From the NCBI GenBank assembly GCA_965233625.1, contig OZ247499.1:868001-932000 (forward strand): a stretch of DNA of 64,000 bases, written 5' to 3'. Origin of the DNA: G965233625 sp965233625 (GTDB lineage Bacteria > Planctomycetota > Planctomycetia > Pirellulales > Pirellulaceae). Positions 1 to 10,500 of this stretch are shown piece after piece. Both the position numbers and the translations under genes were made by a program. Numbering within the stretch: position 1 is the stretch's first letter; each line of letters starts with the position of its first letter. Under the pieces are notes generated by a model. It was given only the letters and a program-made list of their open reading frames with translations, searched no databases and had not been told where the DNA came from.

Positions 1-563
1 GGCCTCTTTGAGAGCTGCAACTGGAACTCACTAACTGGGCACGTTGCTTGGCTTCGAAGTAGATCAGAAGGAAACACCAAGGGCTGGACTTAATCACTCA
101 AATTTGCAAGTTGACACAATCTCTACGGAATTGTGATGAACGGGGTGTGCACCGGATAAAGGTGGAGACGGGCACAGCATCCAGCGGTATTAGGCGTTCG
201 TGGTATGCCGGTGTGAATCCCTGGAGGGTTCAATCGATATACTCCAGGAACGACTCGGACGTGTATTTCGCGACAGCTGGCGCCAAACGAACGTCCAGCT
301 CGAAATCCCCGTCAGTAAAATCATTCTGACCTGGAAACACGTCAAAGAGACATATTCTACACGCGGTCATGGAAGACCGATTCATAGAGGTCAAGATAAG
401 GTCTCGCCCAATGACCACAACACTTGACGAAACCAACGACTTTGCCGGGAATAGGGACGATTGATTTATGGGCTTTGAATATGCAACTGGGTAATAATTG
501 TCATGGAGGTCGCGCAGCATTAAACTGCTGATTAGAAATCATTATACGATTTGAAGGTAAAAC
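1..563. other. Intergenic region, no convincing gene
   Basis: No open frame here has family-like sequence or a good ribosome binding site. A 96-codon minus-strand frame (230-520) and two short plus-strand frames (111-329, 200-427) are open but unconvincing. Close to the next gene there is a possible promoter, TTAAAC at 520-525 and TATACG at 543-548 with a 17-base spacer. The TTAAAC box sits inside a small inverted repeat (CAGCA at 515-519, TGCTG at 526-530), which could be an operator. This reading is weak. Confidence 0.4.
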
Positions 564-1526
564 ATGCTTCTTTTAATGTTTGCCGCTTTGGTGCTGTCAG
601 CAGATCCATCGGCGAAGCAAGTCGGCGATAATTCAGACTTCCAGAACGCGCTGGAAGTTAGGGACGCTCAGGTAAAACTTATCCGCGAGGTCCGGCTGCC
701 CGTGCGCGAGGCAGGTGTTATCACACGCCTTTCGATTCGCGAAGGCGATCTTGTAAACGCTGGTGAAGTGGTCGGCCAAACCGACAACTCGCTTGTGTCC
801 GCCGAGAAAAAGCTGGCGGAACTTGAAAAAGACATCGCATTGGAACAGAGCAAGAACGATATTGATTTCCGCTATGCGAAGAAAAGTCTGGCCGTTGCTC
901 AGGCGGAATTGCGTTTGTCGGAGGAATCGGTCCAGCGTGTTGCAGACAGTATTTCCGAAACGGAACTAAACCGTCTGAAACTTGTCGTCGAGCAATCTTC
1001 GCTGGCGGCGGAGAAGGCGCTGCATGACAGCCGGATTGCCAAACTGACCGCAAATCTGAAACAGCAGGCCAGTGACACCGCAGCGGTGCGTGTTGATCGT
1101 CGCAAGCTGATTGCCCCGCTTTCTGGAATGGCGGTTGAGCTATTCAAGCAGGAGGGCGAATTTGCTTCGGCCGGAGAGCCAGTCTGCCGTATTATCCGGT
1201 TAGATCGCATGCGTGTGGAAGCACATGTTGATGCGTCCAGGTATGGTGCCCCGCAATTGCAGGGCAAGCGAGTACGACTGACTGTGAACGTCCCGCCAGG
1301 CAAGCCCTGGCAATTTTTCGGTCACGTTACTTTCGTTAGTCCGGAGGTTCAGCCCGTAACGGGGCAGGTTCGCATCTGGGCGGAAGTTGAGAACGCTCCG
1401 GGGCTGACACTGCGTCCCGGAGTGCACGGTGTATTGCACATCGCAACTGGCGACGACAGCACGGCAAGTGCGGCAAGCGATAAAGAATCGCTGACGGCAA
1501 AATCACCCAGTGACCGTGTGGACTAG
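564..1526 (+). CDS. HlyD/RND-type periplasmic adaptor protein
   Basis: The 320-residue product resembles membrane fusion (periplasmic adaptor) proteins that link an inner-membrane exporter to the outer membrane. It starts with a short hydrophobic signal-like segment (about residues 1-13). A lipoyl-like half-motif follows (about 45-75, VREAGVITRLSIREGDLV). Then come a long charged alpha-helical hairpin (about 80-170), the second lipoyl half with a beta-barrel (about 180-260) and a C-terminal beta domain ending near residue 300. A GAAGG ribosome site lies a few bases before the ATG. No pump is adjacent; instead the gene converges on two other HlyD-like genes (1565-3778 and 3841-5805), suggesting one shared transport function. 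Substrate is unknown. Confidence 0.8.
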   Translation: MLLLMFAALVLSADPSAKQVGDNSDFQNALEVRDAQVKLIREVRLPVREAGVITRLSIREGDLVNAGEVVGQTDNSLVSAEKKLAELEKDIALEQSKNDIDFRYAKKSLAVAQAELRLSEESVQRVADSISETELNRLKLVVEQSSLAAEKALHDSRIAKLTANLKQQASDTAAVRVDRRKLIAPLSGMAVELFKQEGEFASAGEPVCRIIRLDRMRVEAHVDASRYGAPQLQGKRVRLTVNVPPGKPWQFFGHVTFVSPEVQPVTGQVRIWAEVENAPGLTLRPGVHGVLHIATGDDSTASAASDKESLTAKSPSDRVD

Positions 1527-1564
1527 CGCATTGGACGAAGTCCATCAGGCAGTAGGCGCAGTAT

Positions 1565-3778
1565 CTATTTAAAACGTACTGCCTGCATAACCGCGCGGTA
1601 GATAATGCTTCCCAGCGGCCGGTATCCGGCGTGAATTTTGGCTAGTCCGCGGAACCCGGGTGAAAGCTGCAACTTGCGATTGTCGAGGGGCACCCGGGCC
1701 TGATAGGTTGCACTTGTGGGCCGTTCTCCGTCAGGTCCGGACCCGGTGCTTAGTTCACCGCCGCCTTTCTGCGAGACTTCACGGGAAGCTACCTGCAAAT
1801 CCCTGGTTGCGATTTCGGAAATAACGCCACGCCAGGTCTCTAATGGGTATTCGTCAAACTTCAGATCCACTTGCTGATTTTGCTGGACGAATTCGATTTC
1901 CCCTTGATCCACTGTCAACACTGCCTCGAGCTTCCGCGGATCGCCAACGATGCAAAACAGGTCCCCGGTTTCAAGTTCACAATTCAGATTGCGCTTATCT
2001 AAAGGTGAGCCGGACCATTTAGCTAGTTCACCTGGCTGCTGCGGAGGTGAAACGTCTTCTGGCGGCATGATAGCGCCCGCGCGTCCGGCGAGGAGGGTCA
2101 GACGCTGCTGGTCTTCGCGTAGTTTTTCGATGTGCTGTTTGACGGTTGCGATTGCTTCTTCGGTGTCGGGGATGGCGTTGCCCGCATCTTGGCGGTCTCC
2201 CACCTGATTGCGCAGCATTTGCAACTGGGTTTCAAGTCTCTGCCGGCGCCCGCTGTTCTTTTCAATTTCGATTTCCAGCTCTTTGTTGACGAGTGTCGCC
2301 AGCGGCTGACCGGCGACAACCACATCACCCGCTTCTACGTCTATCGACGTTAGTTCACCTTTGACCGTTACATAGATACGTTCTGCATCATGTGGTTGCA
2401 GCACCACGCCAGTGATGATGCGGTGAGGCACTGGGATCAGCATCACAAGCCACACAACGACGACGGCTACAAGCACCACAGTGACGAAGAGTCCTTTATT
2501 CACTTGCCTCGCCTTTCCAGGAGTGCGTAGAAATTTAATGACGCCCCACAGTGGGGATAGGATCACGCCGGCCACTGTAAACGCGATCAGCACATAACCC
2601 ACTGGCTTCAACCCGTATGGCTCGAAAACATCTGAGAGAAACCATATGATGGCGATCGTGATGAACCAACGGTAAACCGTGGACGAAACCGCATAAATAA
2701 CGAACAGCAAGCGCATGCGCGGAGGCGTCGAATAACCCGGCTTCCACGGTAGCCCCAGGCAGTATTTTTTAAGAAAACCCATCAACATATCGCGGGCTTT
2801 CTGGTTTAAGTTTGGCACCTCGATCAAGTCTGAGAGGATGTAATATCCGTCGTATCGAAGCAACGGGTTTACGTTAAACACCAGCGTCGATACCGAGCAT
2901 ATAAACATTACATTTAACGCCATGTAGTGAATAAACCCTGGTGCGGTATTCCACCAGACAAAAACGCTGATCGACGCCAGGATGAGTTCCACATACATTC
3001 CTGCGGCGCCAATGGCGGCGCGTTTCCAGCGACTGGGCACCATCCACGAGTCGGACGTATCGCAGTACATACATGGGGTGAACACCAGGAACATCACTCC
3101 GATTTGATGGCATTCTCCTCCAAAGTGCTTACAGGCAAATGCGTGGCCAAACTCATGCAATACCTTGGCCCCTGCAAGCGCAGCCATAATCCAGATCGCG
3201 TTCCTGGCAGTGAAGAATTCGCCCGCTGCTGGCAACCTGCCGTAGAACTCTTCGAGATGCGTTAGTAGCAGCAACAACGCAGCAAGCATCAGCCCGCTCG
3301 CTGCGAACACTGCTGTGCGTGAGAATATCCAGCCAACGCCAGGGTGCGCCCACGTCAGAAACTTGTCGGGGTCAATGCCTGGTAGCTTGACCCACAGCAC
3401 GCTGAGCAAAGTGCTGCCAATCTTCTTCCAGAAGCGCGAGTCACTGCGTTTAAGCAGTTCTTCGCCTTGCCCCGGAGAATCGGAGAGTACAAGTCCTAGC
3501 TGATGCAGCATGGTCAGCATCGCTTGTAACTCTGGCATCTTCAGTTGCATGAAAGGAAACTGAGCCAGAAACTTGCGCCGGATCATCGCCGGGGTAGAGA
3601 CGCCATCTAACAGTTGAAGAAACGCATACTGAGATTCGCGCAGCCGGTAGTAGGCCATCGCCACTGGATCCTTCACGACAAAAAACAGCTCCCCTTGATG
3701 CGTCTGTTTTTCGAACTGAAGATCGGGTCGCATACGGATAGGCAGCGGTCGATTCTCATACGCAATTGGGTTCAACAT
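1565..3778 (-). CDS. PqqD-like / M50 metalloprotease / HlyD fusion membrane protein
   Basis: The 737-residue protein joins three parts. Residues about 30-100 look like a PqqD-type peptide-binding fold (YYRLRESQYAFLQLLDG). Residues about 150-430 form a multi-pass membrane domain of the site-2 protease (M50) family, with the zinc motif HEFGH at 208-212 and a second metal-ligand motif NPLLRYDG with D310, so it is probably active. Residues about 450-737 follow one more membrane helix and form an HlyD-like lipoyl and beta-barrel module with a helical hairpin. It lies 62 bases downstream of the GAF-HlyD gene on the same strand and is probably co-transcribed. Related M50-HlyD proteins occur in planctomycetes, but their substrate is not established. 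A role in processing and exporting a peptide or protein is inference. Confidence 0.8.
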   Translation of the reverse strand: MLNPIAYENRPLPIRMRPDLQFEKQTHQGELFFVVKDPVAMAYYRLRESQYAFLQLLDGVSTPAMIRRKFLAQFPFMQLKMPELQAMLTMLHQLGLVLSDSPGQGEELLKRSDSRFWKKIGSTLLSVLWVKLPGIDPDKFLTWAHPGVGWIFSRTAVFAASGLMLAALLLLLTHLEEFYGRLPAAGEFFTARNAIWIMAALAGAKVLHEFGHAFACKHFGGECHQIGVMFLVFTPCMYCDTSDSWMVPSRWKRAAIGAAGMYVELILASISVFVWWNTAPGFIHYMALNVMFICSVSTLVFNVNPLLRYDGYYILSDLIEVPNLNQKARDMLMGFLKKYCLGLPWKPGYSTPPRMRLLFVIYAVSSTVYRWFITIAIIWFLSDVFEPYGLKPVGYVLIAFTVAGVILSPLWGVIKFLRTPGKARQVNKGLFVTVVLVAVVVVWLVMLIPVPHRIITGVVLQPHDAERIYVTVKGELTSIDVEAGDVVVAGQPLATLVNKELEIEIEKNSGRRQRLETQLQMLRNQVGDRQDAGNAIPDTEEAIATVKQHIEKLREDQQRLTLLAGRAGAIMPPEDVSPPQQPGELAKWSGSPLDKRNLNCELETGDLFCIVGDPRKLEAVLTVDQGEIEFVQQNQQVDLKFDEYPLETWRGVISEIATRDLQVASREVSQKGGGELSTGSGPDGERPTSATYQARVPLDNRKLQLSPGFRGLAKIHAGYRPLGSIIYRAVMQAVRFK

Positions 3779-3840
3779 GGTAGTGCTTACGGCAAAGTCT
3801 TCCCGTTAAATGCAGCAAACCAAGACAGAGGCAATTCGTA

Positions 3841-5805
3841 TTAGAAGAAGCGGAATAAAATTTTCGACTGCACAAATTCGAAAACCTCATGCAGCCACAC
3901 GTAGCCCAGTGAACGTTTACCGCAATAGATTTTTCCGCTCACCCGGGCGCCGGGGCGTAGCTGCTTCACCTGCGATTCGTCGATTGCTACGGTCACTAAC
4001 AACGTAAGCCCGTCGCGATCGTTGTAAGTGGTGGATTCCGCAACACTTTGAATCTTGCCTTTCAGCGTCGTCTCCGGAGTTGTGGCTAGAATGAACGAAA
4101 CATCTAAGTCTTCACGTAACGCCGCTTGCGCATCGCGTAGATGTCCCACCTTATTGTCAGGAAGATTTAGTTCCAGCACCCATTGTCCGTCTAGTTGAGC
4201 GGTGGTCATCAGGATCTGACCTCTGGACACGGGTCTGGCGGTAAGCAGTTGCTGCAAATCCCAGGTTATCACGGCGCCATCCTGCTTACTGGCAACCGTC
4301 AGTTCTTTTTTCCGCTGACTTAGAATCTGCATCTGTTTTTCTAAACTTTGCAGCCATGTCTTCAGCTCAACTTCCTCCGCTGCCATCGCATTGATCTCTG
4401 CGCGGTTAATGCCTGGGCGTGTTGCTGCGGCAATACGCGAGGCGTTGAGCGAAGCCAGTTTGCGGGCGGTGGTGCGATGTTCTCCGGATACCTCTTCTAG
4501 CTCTAATTCAAGTTCAGAACTTCGTAGTAGAAGAAGCGGCGTGTCTACTTTGACAGGTGAGCGATGTCTTACATAAAGCTCTTCCACGACACCATCCACG
4601 GGCGCAAATACTGGCGTACGCCTTTCTGGCTGAAGAGCGCCTTCAGCGTAGATTTCGAAATCAGCAGGCACCCAGATAGCGGCTGCCACAACGGCAGCGA
4701 TAATCGCTAGTGCAAGAAGTATTTTGGGGAATGTCCGCACGGACATCACCACCCGCCATTTGCCGATTGCTGACCACAGTGGTAGTAAGAAAACTCTGCT
4801 ATGTTCCAGAGCGTTTCCCAGCGCGCTTGCCGCCTGCTGGCAAACCGCGTCGAACTGTCGTGCATCAAGTTCGCCAGAGAATTTCTCCGCCACAAGTGCA
4901 CCGGTCAGCGGCCGGGCGGAATGCGATTGTGTTGGCTCGTTACCATTTGCCTCAGGCTCGAACATTGGAGTCAGCGCCAAAGTACTCGCCTTGGACTCAT
5001 CCAGATATTCATGCAAGAGATTCTCTATCTGGGGTGGCAGAACGGTATCGCTTGGATAGACAAGGGATTCGCCTGTTGCCAGCGATGTGCGGGCTAACTG
5101 CTCGAGCTTCTTGACAAGATTGGAGCGGCGGTTGACGGAGTCCTGCCCGCTAACGGTCATGGCGCGATAACGATTGCCACGTTTTAGTAGTAACCATAAA
5201 CGGTCGCAACCGGCGACGGTACGCCCGTCATTGACGATTGTCCAGGCTGTTTTCCGCAGGTGAAGTGTGCGATGAATTGCGTTGGCGTACCGGTGCAGAT
5301 CCGCCCACCAATGGTAATCGTCGCGCAGTTGCGTTAACTCGGTGCGCTCGTGATGTGTCGTCGCAAGCCGGGCTGCCACTTCGCAAAGCTGTAAGCATTC
5401 CTGCTGCTTGGCCGTGCTCGTACCGGCCGGAACTGCCAGCTCCAAAATGGAATAAGGGCGGTCTTTGCCAGAGACAGCACATACGAAGAGAGTGTTACCA
5501 GTTTCGTTAACAACCCTCCCCTGCGAGTCCGCGGCGCCTGGTAACACGATGCGTGCTTCGTTGCTTTCTAAAACGCTTGCCCACAAGTAGCTGCGTGGCT
5601 GAACGGGCGCCTCTGAGCCGGTTGCGTGAAGAAGGTAAAAACTGCCATCCGCATAATCCCACGCACTCGAGAAAACGGCGCCGGTAACTGATGCCACCCT
5701 ACCGAGTGTTTCCGCGTAATATGCGGGCGTCTCAATGTCTGCATCAGCGAGTTCCGCAAGCTCTTCGAGCAATGTTGACAATCGCAGGTCAGCTGCCTGA
5801 TCCAT
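3841..5805 (-). CDS. GAF-like domain plus HlyD-type adaptor protein
   Basis: The 654-residue protein has a cytoplasmic N-terminal half of about 340 residues with what look like two GAF-type sensor folds (about 25-150 and 175-330). One transmembrane helix (361-379) precedes an HlyD-like periplasmic part with a lipoyl half-motif (about 397-428), a helical hairpin (430-510) and a beta-barrel. Its C-terminus ends in KILFRFF. A sensory domain on the cytoplasmic side of an adaptor suggests export gated by a small molecule or redox signal (inference). It is first in the minus-strand operon with the M50-HlyD gene. Its start lies only about 75 bases from a recombinase remnant, so its native promoter region may have been altered by the insertion. 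Confidence 0.75.
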   Translation of the reverse strand: MDQAADLRLSTLLEELAELADADIETPAYYAETLGRVASVTGAVFSSAWDYADGSFYLLHATGSEAPVQPRSYLWASVLESNEARIVLPGAADSQGRVVNETGNTLFVCAVSGKDRPYSILELAVPAGTSTAKQQECLQLCEVAARLATTHHERTELTQLRDDYHWWADLHRYANAIHRTLHLRKTAWTIVNDGRTVAGCDRLWLLLKRGNRYRAMTVSGQDSVNRRSNLVKKLEQLARTSLATGESLVYPSDTVLPPQIENLLHEYLDESKASTLALTPMFEPEANGNEPTQSHSARPLTGALVAEKFSGELDARQFDAVCQQAASALGNALEHSRVFLLPLWSAIGKWRVVMSVRTFPKILLALAIIAAVVAAAIWVPADFEIYAEGALQPERRTPVFAPVDGVVEELYVRHRSPVKVDTPLLLLRSSELELELEEVSGEHRTTARKLASLNASRIAAATRPGINRAEINAMAAEEVELKTWLQSLEKQMQILSQRKKELTVASKQDGAVITWDLQQLLTARPVSRGQILMTTAQLDGQWVLELNLPDNKVGHLRDAQAALREDLDVSFILATTPETTLKGKIQSVAESTTYNDRDGLTLLVTVAIDESQVKQLRPGARVSGKIYCGKRSLGYVWLHEVFEFVQSKILFRFF

Positions 5806-5878
5806 CGGTTGTTTCTTGGGATTAGAGGACTATACAGGTGGCGCCTCGCAACAAAGTCAGGGAAGCGCTCATCCTTTC

Positions 5879-6983
5879 ATCATCGGCGAACGGATCCGCG
5901 ACAAGAAGCTCGCGACGGCTCGCCAGGGGAAGTACATCGGCGGCCAGCCCGTGCTGGGACTCGACATTGTCGACAAGCGATACGTTGTCAATCGTGACGA
6001 AGCGAAACTCGTCCGTCGAATGTTCGAGCTGTTTCTCGAACTGCAGTCGTGCCGAAAGGTTGCCGAGGTGCAACGCGGAACGCATCGTCACCAAGCAGTA
6101 CAGAACGAAGACTGGAAAGGACTTTGGCGGCAAACCATGGAAGGGACGTGTCGTCTACGATCATCTGACCTATCGGAAGTACATCGGCAAGATCGTCCAC
6201 AAGGGCAAAGCGTACGATGGCGAGCATGCAGCGATCGTGAAGACTGACCTGTTCGAGAAAGTTCAGGAGGTCTTGAGTGCGAACAAGACGTACACCCACA
6301 AACACCAGGTCGAGCGGTTTGCCCTGCTGCGGCGGATGTTACGTTGCGGCGAATGTGGAAGCATGATCCAGCCGGCGTGGACTAACAACCACGGTCGGCA
6401 GTATCGCTATTACACCTGCTCGAAACGCATCAAGGCGGGATACAACAAGTGCAAACTGCCGACGTTACCCGCCGGCGAGATCGAGACGATGGTCGTCGAC
6501 CAGCTGCGTGCTTTGCTTCGCCACCCCGATGTGATCGCTCGAACCTACCGTGAGATTCAAGAACGGTCGGAGGCAGGACCGAGCCCCGAGTTGATGGGGG
6601 AACTCGCCGAACTACACCAACGCCGCGAGCAGCTTCAGGATTCGATACGTGCGGTCTTGAGCCTGGGCAACCAGAACGCGTTTATGGCGGACGAACTCAA
6701 ACGTCTCAATGGCGAGTTGAACTCCCTGTCGCGATCGATCACGAAGCTCGAATCTCAGCCATTCGCCGCCGTACCGGTCGAAATCGGCAACGTAACCGAC
6801 GCCCTGCAACGCATCGATCCAATTTGGGAAGTTCTGCATCCGGAAGAGCAGCGACGCGTCCTCGAGTTGCTTGTCGAAACGATCACTGTGTCAAAAGAGA
6901 ACGTCGAGGTTCGCTTTCGGGCGAACGGCATCGAGCAAGTCGTCGAAGAATTGGAGCCGATGGGAGCGGGAAGCAATGATTGA
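5879..6983 (+). pseudogene. Serine recombinase remnant (N-terminus lost, frameshifted)
   Basis: Homology to large serine recombinases starts abruptly at IIGERIRDKK (5879), just after where the catalytic domain should end. The roughly 130-residue resolvase domain with the nucleophilic serine is therefore missing. The recombinase domain is read in one frame to about 6067-6072 (ending KVAE) and continues in the next frame from NAERIVTKQY (6072 on), which indicates a small indel. The rest is well preserved: a zinc-ribbon with CGEC and a later CSKR...C pair, then a coiled-coil C-terminus to 6983. The intact later part suggests recent decay. It marks the left end of an inserted segment and overlaps its small partner gene by 8 bases. 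Confidence 0.85.
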
Positions 6984-7407
6984 CCACGTTGAGAAGAGCC
7001 AGCAAGAGGAATACCCAGGCCTGACTGTTTCGCGCGACGGCGACGCGATCGTCGTGCGAATCCCCGTTCGCTTCTACCGCCGTAATGGCCGCCAGATGGT
7101 ACTCACCCACGGCGACAACGGTCAGGCTACGCCCGATCGCGAAACCAACGGCTCGCTCGTGTCTGCACTGGCTAAGGCATATCGCTGGCAAGAGCAACTT
7201 GAATCCGGTGAATACGTCAGCATGGACGAGTTGGCGGCAGCGAACGGCGTCGACCGCACTTACGTCGGTCGTCTTCTAAGGCTTACGTCCCTCGCTCCGG
7301 AGATCGTCGAGCGAATCCTCGCTGGGGATGAACCGGAGGGGATGAGCTTGGCGAAACTGCGCACCGAATTACCGTTGTCGTGGAGGGAGCAGCAGTGGGG
7401 CGAATAG
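6976..7407 (+). CDS. Small HTH protein of the recombinase-partner type
   Basis: The 143-residue protein starts at ATG 6976 inside the last codons of the recombinase, an 8-base overlap that indicates translational coupling. A longer frame to 6871 is open but lies inside recombinase sequence. The N-terminal half contains PGLTVSRDGDAIVVRIPVRF. The C-terminal half holds a helix-turn-helix-like segment (MDELAAANGVDRTYVGRLLRL) and ends in LPLSWREQQ, a pattern I recognise from small genes that follow serine recombinases in many bacteria. A DNA-binding accessory or directionality role is likely but unproven. It is intact although the recombinase is broken. Confidence 0.7.
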   Translation: MIDHVEKSQQEEYPGLTVSRDGDAIVVRIPVRFYRRNGRQMVLTHGDNGQATPDRETNGSLVSALAKAYRWQEQLESGEYVSMDELAAANGVDRTYVGRLLRLTSLAPEIVERILAGDEPEGMSLAKLRTELPLSWREQQWGE

Positions 7408-7538
7408 CTTGCAGGAGACCACGCGACTTCTGTCGATGTGACCGAAGCACGAAAGCGGGTTTCCGAATCCACACGTTTCTCTCCAACGCTGGGAAAGAAA
7501 AATTGCAGAAGCAGTCTCGTCTCGGCTTTTCGTCTCGA

Positions 7539-10500
7539 TTATTTTGTCGGTGTCCATTCAGGAAACGACAAAGCATCTGCAAGAAAGAAGTACCTGGCGA
7601 CTCCCAGCCACTCCGTTGCCTTGCGAAGTTCATCTCTCCAGACGACGATTTGCGGAAGCGTTAATTGGACTTCAGCATCGTCCTCGCTTCGCGGCTCAAG
7701 CAGTTCACCGGCTTCGACCAATAATTCTGCACACGCCATAAGGTTTGGGTGCGAGTCGATGTCGACGCAGTTGTGGACGATGTCCACAACGTCCATCAGG
7801 GCTATCGTCGCATCGCTCAGCAGTTGATTCAGGCGTGAATTCGTTCGATCCAAGTAAGATTGAAATATCTTCTGGCCCACCTGATCAACTTCGACGTCAA
7901 TGCGGCCGAAATCGGATAAATGGTCAAGTGTCTGAAACAGCTCGGCGGTTGAACCAATCAAGCGTTGAAAACTTCCCTCTGACTCCGGTAATGCCCATGC
8001 CTGAAGGCCAAGACGCTGCAATATGTCATCGCCGACCTTGTCCGGCGAAAATCTCCATGCACTCTCGTCGAAAGAGGGAGGTGTCGGATAGGTCACTGCT
8101 TTCAGATGAGGCATTACGATTCCGTCCAGGCTTTTGCCAAGAGACGTTGGGACCAGGATTATTTCACTCCAAAAACAGCTCACGAGTTGTGATCGAATCG
8201 TGTTCTCGCGATCAGGATCGAAAGCGCGAATCAACCTGTCCCAAATGGGAGACACAGCCTGCAAGATCTCCACGGGGTGATTGACGTCATATTGAATCCA
8301 AAGCGATGACCGACCATCCCAGGGAATTGACTCTGAAATCACTCGTGCGACAATCCCACTCTTCCGCAATGATTGGAGTTCAGTCTTTAGGCGATTCCGG
8401 GATGCATTCAACAAATCACCCAACTTGGTGACGCGCTTTGCCGATCTACGTTGCTTGTTGTTTTTCTTTCTTGCGGCTTTTTCACCTACGCGAGGCGGAC
8501 TAACGAAGTTGCACCAAGTGGTCAATGCTGAGTCAAAGACGCGTAGTTCGTTTTCACTCAAGTCGCCGCCAAGTTCGGGAATGTCTCCGTCTGGAAAGAC
8601 TTTGCAAATGGCTTCTTGCAGCGCAGTGATGGCCTTGAAAGCGTCAATACCGTTAATGATCGACAAGCGAATTGAATGCTCATTTATCCCGAGCTGGCCT
8701 GCCTTCTTGGTCACGGCGTTTCTTCCGGCTTGTCCCTGAGCGTGGCGAAGGTTGGATATCAACACCATCGACTCAAGAGCCTGCCCCATGAAGTTGCCCA
8801 CTGTTCTTGTGTATTCACTGATTGATTCCTTAATCGGCGTGAACCGTTCGAGAGCTGACCGATACGACTTCTCGTTAGACGCGGACGTTTTGCTCGACGA
8901 GTCTGAAAGGAAGCCCCATTCGTCAACCGCCGTTTTTGGTAACAAGAGATCAGCGCGAAGCGACTCCTTGCAGGCATCCCAGCCTGCTGGATCGTCAAGA
9001 ATCGAGCTAGTGGGAGGAGACCCCGCCTTGGCGATCCTTCTTGCGGAAGCCTCAAAGTCTGTCAGTGCTTCGACAACAGACTGTCGGAGCGCCGCAACGC
9101 GCGCGAAGTATTCCTGCCAGCTGTCCGGTCTGAACATCAGTTCGACGAGGCCTCGCGCCCTAGCGTTGAATCCTGGTGTCCACGGTGGATACAAATTCTC
9201 GCTTAGCACTCCGGGTTTGTCTGCTTCGTTGGCAAAAGCTGGAATCAGTGAGGAAAGATGTCCGTACCCGACTGCACCATACCGCTGCTTCTCGGGGAAT
9301 ACCTGAGCTAGAACATCAATTCTTTCGATTGTCAGGTCGTGTATCGTTGCGGTCGCCCGACCTGGGGCGTCGGATTTTCGTAGCGTGTTAGCCTCAAGGT
9401 CGGGATCAATCAGAAAGTGACCGACAATACTGTCATCGTCCTCGGGCAATGCGAGCAACGATGCCTCAAACCGTATTTTGTTCCGTACAACGTCAACGCA
9501 ACCCTGTAACCATTCTGCGTACTCATGCCGGAAGCACGTTCTGACGCCCAAAAGAAAACGTCCGAGTTGATATGTCGTGAGCGATTCAACCGCTTCGTCG
9601 AGCTTGGAGACATCAACACTTTCCGTTACCTTTGTTTGAATCGTCAAATGCCCCAACCAGTACAAGACCTCCGACATTGAAAGCCATTCCTGGGGCGTTG
9701 CTGGCGACTCCACCTCACCAATGATCGCACCGAGCCACTTGCGAGCGAATCCAAAAACCACTGACTTGTCCAACTGTCTAGCACGAAATTCTTCCGAAAG
9801 CTTTTTGCCGTTACTCCACGCATCTCCAAGTTCCTCGAAGACGTTGAAGCCGTCGGGCCCCTTTGCCATTGCAAGATCCCAATCGATCGCCATCGACCAC
9901 CCGTCAACGCAGGTATCGTGGACCTCCTTCAGCAGCTCCGCCTGTTCGTTTACGTATGACTGTAATCCCTTCCACATGAGTGCGGCCATTACGTTGCGGA
10001 CGCCAATCCATGTGCGCGGCGATTGCGAGCACAAGGCATCAATCAATTCAGTCGCTGTGTCGGCCCGTCTGGAGAAAGCACACAGAAGAAATGACTCCAG
10101 ATCTTCTTCAACAATATGCGGAAGAACTTGCTTTGCAATTTCGTGCCACGGACAGATGACTGGGTCGGTGAGTACCTCTGTCATGACCTCACTGCGTACG
10201 GCGTGAAATCCTTCAATGAATTTACCGTCGTCCGATACGCGAATCAGGTATTCGTCCTCAAATGCGGAGACAGCTGTTTTTGCGTCGGCCATGGAAGAAC
10301 TCGCGACGATCGACGCCAAATCGACTCGCGCTTCGTATGCGGAAGCGACGGCGACTTGACGTAAAAACGCTAAGTCAGCTGCAGGGCGGTTCCCATCGTT
10401 GACCTCACGTTGAATCGCCGACACCTGGACACGGATCCGATCAGCCAAACTTTCATGCTGCGTGATGAAGTATGCGAACTCAAACAATGTCTTGCGTGCG

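Noticed and set aside
226..235. GGTTCAATC match to the ssrA T-arm, considered as a duplicated attachment site
   Set aside because: Only nine bases, which is expected by chance for a T-arm motif; no other ssrA sequence is duplicated nearby.
230..520. 96-codon minus-strand open frame before the first adaptor gene
   Set aside because: No ribosome site, no recognisable domain, and overlaps other short frames of equal quality; kept only as a note in the intergenic entry.
6871..6975. 35-codon N-terminal extension of the small HTH gene
   Set aside because: It lies within the recombinase coding sequence, and the ATG at 6976 gives the usual overlap.
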